From contig CM076952.1 in assembly GCA_039566865.1 (NCBI GenBank), forward strand, positions 17,504,501 through 17,568,500: 64,000 nt of DNA, in the 5' to 3' direction. A model generated the notes under the pieces. That model made no database searches and was not told where the DNA came from. It worked only from the letters and a program-made list of their open reading frames with translations. A program made the position numbers and the translations under genes. Source of the stretch: Aurelia coerulea (taxonomy: Eukaryota > Cnidaria > Scyphozoa > Semaeostomeae > Ulmaridae). Positions 59,101-64,000 of this stretch are shown here, one piece after another; position 1 is the stretch's first letter, and each line of letters opens with the position of its first letter.

Positions 59101-62100
59101 AAGGAGAACAACAATATTTTTATTAAATATAAATTGTTTGTTTGCACGTGCGGCTACAATAATCGATAAATACACCAAATATCTTAAAATGAATAAATAG
59201 CCTAGAGCTTAGAAGACTAAACGTTTCGGGCTTAACCCTTCATCAGTAGTGACTACTGATGAAGGGTTAAGCCCGAAACGTTTAGTCTTCTAAGCTCTAG
59301 GCTATTTAATCATTTTAAGATATTTGGTGTATTTAACAATATTTTTATATTTGTATATAAAAATATCATCAATATTTTTAATATACCGGGTGCGCCAAAA
59401 TAAACTATGCACGTTTGGCAGGCCACAATAAATCGTACACTCGATCGATTTTGATGATTTATGACTTAATCGTTAGAAGAAAGCCTGAATTAGATACTGG
59501 GATTTTTTGCAAATTTTATCACTTTCAATTTTTAGAGCTAGAAGCGAGTTTCCTAAAATCTTAGTTTTCGAAAGCACTGAAAACGATCGAAAAACATCGA
59601 TCAAATTTTCTAAATGATCGACATGAATGGACAAAGAGAGAACTTGTTCGTGGTGATTTGCGATTCAGAAATCGACGAATTGTAATCTGCTGTACGAGAG
59701 TTCGTACTAAGCCCCCGAATCCCCCTGAAACGTTTTCTGTCTGTTCATTCATGTTGAATCTTTGAAGATTTGATCAACGTTTTTTTATCGTTTTCGGTAT
59801 TTTCGAAAACGAACATTTCAAGAAACTCGCTTCTAGCTCTAAAACAGAGAACAGAAAAATTTGCAAAAAGTCCAAGAATCTAATTCAGGCTTTCTGCTAA
59901 AGGTTAGATCATAAATCTTCAAAATCGGTCAAGGGTACGATTTATTATGGCCTGCCAAACGTGCATAGTTAATTTTGCCGCACCCGGTAGGAAAATTTTT
60001 TTTTCGGATAAACTGTAATATGGGCTTCCTGTGGGTAAAATGGGGAATCTGATTAGCCACATATTGGCAATGAAACAAGACTGTTTTCAATATTATTAAT
60101 TTGATATTCAGGGAGCAATATTTTTCAAACACAGTTTTGAAGCACAGTTTTGAGCAGTAGTTTTGAGCAGTATTTGAGCAGTATTTTAAACACAGTTTTG
60201 AGCAGTATTTTTCAAACACAGTTTTGAAGCACAGTTTTGAGCAGTAGTTTTGAGCAGTATTTGAGCAGTATTTTAAACACAGTTTTGAGCAGTATTTTTC
60301 AAACACAGTTTCAAACACATTTTTCAAAGCAGTTTTGTTTTTATTCACATGGTATACCAGGTGTCCCAAAATGATGTATTATCGTTTGATTCCTTAAATG
60401 TCCATAACCAATGAACCGATTTTCAAAAACTTTATTTCATCCGATTGCCGAAAGGCTTAATTGTATTGTATTTGAGGATGTTGGTTGTGGTTTAGGCCGA
60501 TGTCCTCATGTCCAAAAGAAGATCGAAAAACCTGCTCAAATTCAAGCCTTAGATGGCATGAAAAAAAGACGGCCTTCTTTCCCAGTCAACATTTTAGATG
60601 TGACGCAAAAGGCTGAACTTATATGTCGCTCAGAGAATATGTGTCGTTCAGAGAATATGAATTCAGCTTATACTGAGTTCAGAGAATACGAATACGAGTT
60701 GAGCCTTTTGTACCACATCTAAATTGATGACTGGAAAAATAGGCTGTTTCTTTCTCATGCCATCTAAGGCCTGACTTTGAGCAGGTTTATCGATCTTCTT
60801 TTGGACATGAAAACGCCGTGGTAAAACCGCAACCAACATCTTAGAATACAAGGAGAAAAACGGACGCAAACAACAGACAGATTTTTCAGCACACTGAGGC
60901 CTTTCAAACTTACGTTATCATCAGAGTCACACTCTGATGATAACGTAAATTTGAAAGGCCTCAGTGTGCTGAAAAATCTGTCTGTTTTTTGCGTCCGTTT
61001 TTTCCTAGTACTTATTATTTAGTATACACTACAGTACCAAGTTTTTAGAATACAATTTAGTCTTTAGGTAATCAAATAAAACAAAGTTTTTGAAGACTGG
61101 GTTATTGGTTATGGACATGTAAACAATCAAACAATAATACATCATTTTGGGACACCCGGTTCTTTGTTTACTCACCCGATACATTCAAATCATAGCAGCA
61201 ATGGGCCAATGCAATTGTCGTCATCATCATCATCATTATCGATACAATAATGAAAACAGGTCGGATTATGATGATTATGATTATACTGATGATGAAGACA
61301 GTGATTTTCAAATGCAGGGCGTTTTATTTTTATTCACTTGGTGTACTTTGTTTACTCACTCGATACATTTAAATCATAGCAGCTATGGGCCAATGCAATT
61401 GTCGTCATCATCATCATCATTATCGATACAATAATGAAGACATGTCGGATTATGATGATTATGATTATACTGATGATGAAGACAGTGATGAAGAATTTTG
61501 GGAAAGTATAGCCAGTCGACTCAGGAGCAAATATGAAGCCAGGAAATATATGCCGAAAGGTAGAGTATTTCTTTCCTTGTTTATCTTGTCTTGATCAAGA
61601 ATTTGGGAACGTACCGGGTGAGCCAGAAAAAAGTTCCCACTTCCGACAGACCAGGATAAATCATACATTGGACCAATTTAAAATATTTTCGATTGATCTT
61701 CTGTCAATATCCTATATTATTCTTGGTAATTTTTTGTCGATTTTTTGGATACCTATTTATCAATATATTTACGATTTCTTCAGATTGTGTCGCCTGCAGA
61801 CTGCCTAAGCAGATCGAAAAACAGCGATTAAATTTCTGAAGACGTAACTTGGCAGAATAAGTTCCCTCCTCGAAGTTACTAGGGAATTGGGAAATGAGTT
61901 ACGTCGCACGATTTGATGATTGCATAAATTTAGTATCACTTTTATAAATACAACTGTAGTTTGTGCATGTAGGGAATGATCAGTTCAGTTCATTTTTTTT
62001 ATGCATGATGCATGTAAATTTCAGGAAATCGCAAATATATCGATAAGTAGGCATCAGAAAAATCGACTGAAAATTAACCAAGATTAATGTAGGATATTGA

Positions 62101-63302
62101 CAACAGATTAAATCAAATGTACAGGGTGTCCCATAAAAATTGTGCCCCGTTTGTCTGAAGATTGCGACAAAGCGGCAAAAGATTCTCGCCAAACTTTTGC
62201 ATGATGGTGCTCTTCAGATGTTCAATTAAAGTTTGCCACCATAGCCGTAAAAATCCGTTGAAAAATGCTGGAGCTACGACTTTCAAAAGACCAAATTTGC
62301 CTGACGACTGAAACCAGCAGTCGGCCATTTTTCCTTAATATTTTGCAGTGATAAGTATCTTCACGTGAGGTAAGAAATAATTTCTGTGAGGTCAGAAATA
62401 GTGCAACTCTTTGAGGATTATCTGAATTTTCACGAGAGCTATGACATTGGAGGCTGCTGTTTCATTTTCATTCCATAAAGCTATTTATCGCTGCAACATA
62501 GTAAGACAAAATGGCCGACCGCTGGTTTCAGTGATCGGGCAAATTTGGTATCCTTAAGGTCATAGCTCCATCATTTTTCAACGGATTTTTATGGGGATGG
62601 TTGCAAAGTTTAATTGAACATCTGAAGAGCACCATCATGCAAAAGTTTGGCGAGAATCTTTTGCCTTTTTGTCGCAATCTTCAGACAAACGGGGCACAAT
62701 TTTTTTGGGACACCCTGTATTTGACATGAATCAAGTGTATGATTTATCCTGGCTTGTCGTAAATGGGAACTTTTTCTGGCTCACCCGGTATATACAATTT
62801 GCTTGGGAGCAAATCTTGAGCTGGGAATTACATGTCCAAAGGCATGTCGTTACAACCCTTCTTTTAAATCAATACCGAGGTATTGATTTGAAAGAAGGGT
62901 TGTAATGTAACGACATGTCAACTATAAGGGCAAGGGTTTATTTATGAAAAGTTTACCTTGAAGCTCAACGCATCATTATAAATAGCCCCAATCTGTTGCA
63001 AAAGACGGCTTTCTTGGTGGTATCGACGATAATAGACGATACCAGTGGATTACGAGCCAGATTACCAGCCATTACCAGCGATTACCAGACGATTACCAGC
63101 GCGAGTAAGGCTGAAGTCACACTTTAAGCGTCGTTCTTAATGTGTTCTGGGTAGCTACGCATTGCCAATTAGACTAAGGTAAAGTTCTCACTGCAAATTA
63201 CCTCAGCTGTGAATTCAGCTTAACTCTGTTAAAATGTAGCTTAATTGCTTTTTGTTTCTCACAGATTCAACGGACACGCCACGATCAGGAATTACAGAAG
63301 AG
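46761..63302 (+). CDS. J-domain (HSP40-type) protein, 5' part; runs off the right edge
   Basis: Six exons splice in phase to 164 codons. J domains stimulate the ATPase of HSP70 through the HPD loop. Helix I is KITKSQACQILGVSEGAS, helix II EEEIRRSYKDLARKWHPDKQ with HPD at 35-37, and helix III KFQEVSAAYKKLTSNEK. After it come MTLGEMMELYRQLFSF, an insert RHHHHHYRYNN, a strongly acidic Tyr/Asp stretch (SDYDDYDYTDDEDSDEE), FWESIASRLRSKYEARKY and DTPRSGITEE. I do not recognise the orthologue: it is not a classical DNAJA/B with a Gly/Phe region, so a DNAJC-type protein with a divergent C-terminus is likely. The start is ATG 46761; an in-frame TGA lies upstream with no other Met between. The 3' end is outside the window. 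Confidence 0.85.
47251..47562. mobile_element. Harbinger-like MITE with TAA TSD and 33-bp repeats, copy 2
   Basis: TGTCTCGTTCAAATCTTACC ... GAATTGAACGAGACA, perfect TAA on both sides (47248-47250, 47563-47565). Same 33-bp CAAATGCCCGGGGGCCGGGG units as copy 1 at 41965. In J-gene intron 1. Confidence 0.82.
48469..48760. mobile_element. Truncated CTGGGTGAGTC MITE
   Basis: CTGGGTGAGTCAGAAAAAAG after TA, body CTCCCTGGATATCAAGACAT, CTGACTTAAATCGGCCACTC and ACGTGCCCAAAATCGTGA matching 799-1410 in reverse; right end lost. Confidence 0.6.
48921..49021 (+). CDS. J-domain gene exon 2 (HPD exon)
   Basis: Acceptor TTCTGTTATTAG, donor GTAGTG. ASEEEIRRSYKDLARKWHPD then KQDGSVGSDEATE; phase 0 end. Confidence 0.9.
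49022..50177. other. J-gene intron 2, left part
   Basis: Intron sequence without exons. At 49881-50165 AAGGCTAAAGTTGGCCTTGT / AGGCCAACTTTTAGCCTTGT and GGCCATGACTACAAGGC / GACCTTGCTATGACC form overlapping inverted repeats, a decayed palindromic element. Confidence 0.45.
50178..50404. mobile_element. Short TIR element (TAGGACTCAAATG ends)
   Basis: TAGGACTCAAATGTTACAAC, TCAAAAATAGGACTT at the left pair with AAGTCCTGTTTTTGAGCTGTAACATTGTGAGTCCTA at the right. 227 bp, J-gene intron 2. Confidence 0.6.
50660..51936. mobile_element. hAT-like element hosting a LINE fragment
   Basis: AGGGGCCATTGGAAATTAAT, TTTTCATCACGCATCATGG at the left pair with CATTGTGATGCGTGATGAAAAGTAATTGTTGAAAGCCCCT at the right. 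Within it are a smaller inverted repeat (50972-51150, GCATGAGCGTAGGGG / CCTCATACGCCTATG) and the reverse transcriptase fragment at 51181-51870. Flanks match at six of eight positions. Confidence 0.5.
51181..51870 (+). mobile_element. LINE reverse transcriptase C-terminus with (TTA)n tail
   Basis: TLTYIDRNVFIGLYKSLVRP, LLETSVSVWNPYMVKHV, then by frameshift VQRRATKLVHGINQLSYNER, LHALKLPTLQYRRQRGDMIT, TYKIFHGLV and a stop at 51788. This matches the C-terminal region of non-LTR polymerases common in cnidarians and other invertebrates. A TTATTATTATATTATTA tract at about 51850-51869 is the tail. Confidence 0.8.
52039..52119 (+). CDS. J-domain gene exon 3
   Basis: Acceptor TTTGTTTACAG, donor GTAAAC. 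KFQEVSAAYKKLTSNEK (helix III) then DYDDDDGMTL. Confidence 0.88.
53528..53990 (-). CDS. Putative two-exon gene of 111 aa inside a J-gene intron
   Basis: Exon 1 (53764-53990) and exon 2 (53528-53636) join across a 127-bp intron with donor AG|GTACGT and acceptor AATGTTTCAG, in phase, to a 111-codon frame ending TAA. It reads MLAKEQRAMTLIRPLFSASV ..., NFEKEAGYIALQVEKEGLHT, LREGKLSSVAGLGLGVVDIA and RPCTNKICRVLQPAGDE. The N-terminus is basic/hydroxylated with few acids, like a mitochondrial presequence, and contains a 21-residue near-duplicate (RAMTL(I)RPLFSASV) from a ~61-bp tandem duplication. A TATATA lies at the first ATG, so translation may begin at a later Met. AATAAA overlaps the stop. I do not recognise the protein. 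Antisense to the J gene. Confidence 0.4.
54140..54425 (+). repeat. Dispersed repeat copy (see 17103, 36660)
   Basis: TTTACTTTATTTTCACTTGC, CTGAGTACTCAAAATCTGAT and AGAAACTTTCAGTACTGGCC, same order as at 36720-36910. The stretch 54640-54800 also carries a fragment of the 63519 family (AATGGCTTGAACAGAACTTC). Confidence 0.5.
55091..55350 (+). mobile_element. tRNA-derived SINE, plus copy
   Basis: The head GGGTGAGTGGCCGAGCGGCT resembles a tRNA-Leu/Ser 5' half (box A region TGGCCGAGCGG), and GAGGTCAAACTCCGG is a box B-like motif at about the right spacing. The body has CCTTCGGAAGGGACGTTAAA and GGGGTCCCATGCC, a central block seen in many invertebrate SINEs, and it ends in an (AATG)n-like tail. Not a functional tRNA: no acceptor-stem pairing after box B. 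Confidence 0.75.
55441..56408 (-). mobile_element. Retrotransposon C-terminal fragment with (AAT)n repeats
   Basis: The 273-codon ORF (55587-56408) is the longest in the window. Its C-terminus (KYQDLEIEIQRMWKMKTEVI, PIVIGALGTIRKGME, TCLLGTARILRKVLSI) is a conserved end of reverse-transcriptase-bearing elements common in cnidarian and other invertebrate genomes. The middle holds Asn runs from internal (AAT)n arrays at 56040-56109 and 55897-55920. A 3' (AAT)n tail lies at about 55446-55497. The N-terminal part looks decayed, so this is a relic rather than a host gene. Confidence 0.75.
56610..57224. mobile_element. Degenerate CCGGGTGAGTC MITE next to J-gene exon 4
   Basis: The right end TATTGACTCACCCGG is clear; the left end is eroded (AACACCCTGCGTTTGAAAGG). 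The body matches 799-1410 (AAATCAAGAGCGAATTTCCC, CAGGTTTTCGAAAGGGG). It ends 59 bp before exon 4. A partial relative is at about 58526-58855 (CATTTGAAAGACTACATATC ... GAATGGCCGATTAATGCCGGG). Confidence 0.6.
57283..57328 (+). CDS. J-domain gene exon 4 (46 bp)
   Basis: Acceptor TTAAATCGTAG, donor GTAAGTACG. GEMMELYRQLFSFRN plus one base. Short, but with a strong donor and consistent phase. Confidence 0.75.
57330..58525. other. J-gene intron 4, left part
   Basis: No exon seen. 57472-57820 contains an eroded CTCGTCCCCAGAGTG / CACTCTGGGAACGAGG inverted pair about 330 bp apart. At 58198 a lone CCGTGTGTCCAAAAATTATG end of the CCGGGTG class follows a TA. Confidence 0.4.
58898..59385. repeat. Nested palindromes
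   Basis: Three inverted repeats are stacked. Outer: AATATTGATGATATTTGTAT... at 58912 and its complement ending near 59381. Left inner: CCTTTCGTTTACATGCAC... through 59103 with CTTGTAAAAATATTTATTTC arms. Right inner: 59167-59335, nearly perfect around a centre at 59251 with AAGACTAAACGTTTCGGGCT and CTTAACCCTTCATCAGTAGT. Confidence 0.75.
59388..59987. mobile_element. CCGGGTGCGCC TIR element
   Basis: CCGGGTGCGCCAAAATAAAC, TATGCACGTTTGGCAGGCCA at the left, mirrored at the right, TA both sides. The inner arms continue to match (AGAAACTCGCTTCTAGCTCT / AGAGCTAGAAGCGAGTTTCC). 600 bp, palindromic, non-coding. Confidence 0.8.
60121..60320. repeat. 87-bp tandem repeat, about 2.3 copies
   Basis: TTTTTCAAACACAGTTTTGA recurs at 60121, 60208 and (partly) 60295, each unit made of short CAGTTTTGAGCAGTA-type subrepeats. 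Since 87 is divisible by 3, it creates a long repetitive minus-strand ORF that is not a gene. Confidence 0.85.
60357..61159. mobile_element. CCAGGTGTCCC TIR element, multiply palindromic
   Basis: CCAGGTGTCCCAAAATGATG ... CATCATTTTGGGACACCCGG. Target TA at the left; right flank TT is a mutated TA. Two inner inverted repeats: about 60466-60850 (GATGTTGGTTGTGGTTTAGG... / ...AACCGCAACCAACATC) and 60853-61004, a near-perfect hairpin around CAGAGTCACACTCTG. The second copy of the exon 5 duplication (about 61338) is its empty site. Confidence 0.8.
61160..61308 (+). pseudogene. Partial tandem duplicate of J-gene exon 5 (pseudo-exon)
   Basis: 61201-61307 repeats the first ~110 bp of exon 5, including MGQCNCRHHHHHYRYNN and the acidic run, preceded by the same intron end and AATCATAGCAG acceptor. 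It stops at GACAGTGA and continues into a copy of the upstream intron with no donor at the expected place. Reading through meets a stop in the real exon, so it is probably not used. Confidence 0.75.
61383..61559 (+). CDS. J-domain gene exon 5 (His/Tyr/Asp-rich)
   Basis: Acceptor AAATCATAGCAG; two bases complete a Pro codon, then MGQCNCRHHHHHYRYNN, DMSDYDDYDYTDDEDSDEE and FWESIASRLRSKYEARKYMP. Donor G|GTAGAG, phase 1. A truncated duplicate lies at 61199-61308. Confidence 0.8.
61614..62788. mobile_element. CCGGGTGAGCC TIR element, split by a nested MITE
   Basis: CCGGGTGAGCCAGAAAAAAG, CAGGATAAATCATAC at the left mirrored at 62744-62788; TA on both sides. Removing the insert at 62122-62717 leaves about 577 bp, close to the ~600 bp of its relatives. 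It lies 54 bp after J-gene exon 5. Confidence 0.85.
62122..62717. mobile_element. CAGGGTGTCCC MITE nested in 61614-62788
   Basis: CAGGGTGTCCCATAAAAATT, GTGCCCCGTTTGTCTGAAGA mirrored at the right; TA on both sides. Sister of 22841-23430, with the same internal order (CCAAATTTGCCTGACGACTG, GGCCGACCGCTGG). Confidence 0.85.
62789..63264. other. J-gene intron 5, right part
   Basis: No exon. Two small hairpins: ACATGTCCAAAGGCATGTCGTTACAACCCTTCTTT... with its complement around 62870, and a GATTACCAG triplet of repeats at 63049-63100. Confidence 0.45.
63265..63302 (+). CDS. J-domain gene exon 6 (38 bp), last in window
   Basis: Acceptor TTGTTTCTCACAG, donor GTTTGTT. Continues the frame as DSTDTPRSGITEE. 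Phase agreement with exon 5 supports it. Confidence 0.65.
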
Positions 63303-63518
63303 GTTTGTTTACTAAATTTTCGTACCCATTCTGCCAAGTAAGACAAGGCTAAGGTGGGTCAGAACACGAGGAAGAGAACGCCCATTGTGTTTGTGAAATG
63401 AAATCATACCTAAATCAGTCGTTGTATTATTATTTTGTTTCATCTTGTTGTGGTGTTTTGCTGCTCTTCGAATCTCAACGGATGTACTTAATGCAGAATT
63501 CATGAACCTGACTTGCGT

Positions 63519-63983
63519 AGCATAGGGCTCAAATCTTTCAAATCTTTGAAAAGGTCGGTGTAAAATTCTATTGCAGTTTTCTTTGAATTGGATGGCTTGA
63601 AAGGAACTTATGATACTTTGCTGTAAATCTACCGTGGACAATTTTTTATATCTTTATTTTTTTTCAAAATGGCAGCAATTTAATTATTTTTGAACAAATT
63701 CATGGATAGTTTATGAAGGTCAATACAAATCATCGTAAATCCTAAACCAATAGAAGAAACATTATATAACCTTCAAGAAAACTATTGTTTATGAAGGTCT
63801 AAATTTGATGACGTCATAGCCTCAAATTTAATAAATGCCGCCATATTGAAATTAATCAAGGTGTCAATAAATTACCAGGCAGATTTACAGCGAAAAACCA
63901 CAAAGTTCCTTCCAAGCCATTTATTTCAATGAAAACTGCAATAGAATTTTACACCGACCTTTTTAAAGATTTGAGCCCTATGT
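63519..63983. mobile_element. Mutator-like MITE with perfect 10-bp TSD
   Basis: AGCATAGGGCTCAAATC and AAGGTCGGTGTAAAATTCTA at the left are mirrored at the right. The TSD TGACTTGCGT is at 63509-63518 and 63984-63993. Inner matches continue (ATGGCTTGAAAGGAACTT / AAGTTCCTTCCAAGCCAT), so the 465 bp is a long palindrome. A 9-10 bp TSD fits Mutator-like transposition. Confidence 0.75.
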
Positions 63984-64000
63984 TGACTTGCGTGTTCCTC

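Noticed and set aside
60121..60320. Regularly spaced repeats considered as a CRISPR array
   Set aside because: The organism is an animal, the units are directly abutting tandem repeats with no unique spacers, and no cas genes are present.
59929..60369. 146-codon minus-strand ORF rich in Cys/Tyr/Lys
   Set aside because: It is a translation of the 87-bp tandem repeat (a multiple of three) and has no other support.
61147..61434. 95-codon ORF containing MGQCNC and SSSSSS
   Set aside because: It runs through the duplicated partial exon and then frame-shifts into the real exon 5; the serine run is the His/acidic exon in the wrong frame.

Overview
The window is animal genomic DNA: AT-rich, with long introns, canonical GT-AG splice sites and a heavy load of small DNA transposons and 5'-truncated retrotransposons. 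Sialin-type SLC17, casein kinase I alpha and a J-domain gene are all metazoan in style. The repeat landscape (CCGGGTG-ended Tc1/mariner-like MITEs, CR1/RTE-like LINE tails, tRNA-derived SINEs, small CTCGTCCCCAGGG hairpins) reminds me most of an anthozoan cnidarian such as a coral or anemone. That assignment is inference; no species can be named from the sequence alone.

Layout of the genes. At 3992-6768 (+) are the last three coding exons of an SLC17 (sialin/vesicular anion transporter family) gene; its 5' exons are not recognisable in the window. At 14379-27783 (-) is a complete casein kinase I alpha gene: eight coding exons splice in perfect phase to 350 aa. A possible non-coding first exon with a strong donor lies near 35852. 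At 46761-63302 (+) is the 5' part of a J-domain (HSP40-type) gene: six exons in phase give 164 aa, and the gene runs off the right edge. A putative two-exon gene of 111 aa (53528-53990, -) sits inside a J-gene intron on the opposite strand.

Everything else is mostly mobile DNA. I could delimit many elements by terminal inverted repeats (TIRs) and target-site duplications (TSDs): TA-flanked CCGGGTG/CAGGGTG elements (799, 13594, 22841, 28155, 45133, 59388, 60357, 61614, 62122), hAT-like elements with 8-bp TSDs, Harbinger-like elements with TAA TSDs, Mutator-like elements with 9-10 bp TSDs, G-run elements with 8-bp TSDs, two SINE copies, and six LINE 3' ends, most with microsatellite tails. A tandem duplication at 39085-44197 holds three different insertions whose empty sites can be read in the sister copy. 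The most unusual pattern is a shared ~33-bp internal periodicity in at least five otherwise unrelated G-run-ended elements.

The three named genes have no evident pathway in common (lysosomal/vesicular transport, Wnt/Hedgehog/cell-cycle kinase, chaperone co-factor). They look like neighbours separated by repeats rather than a functional cluster.
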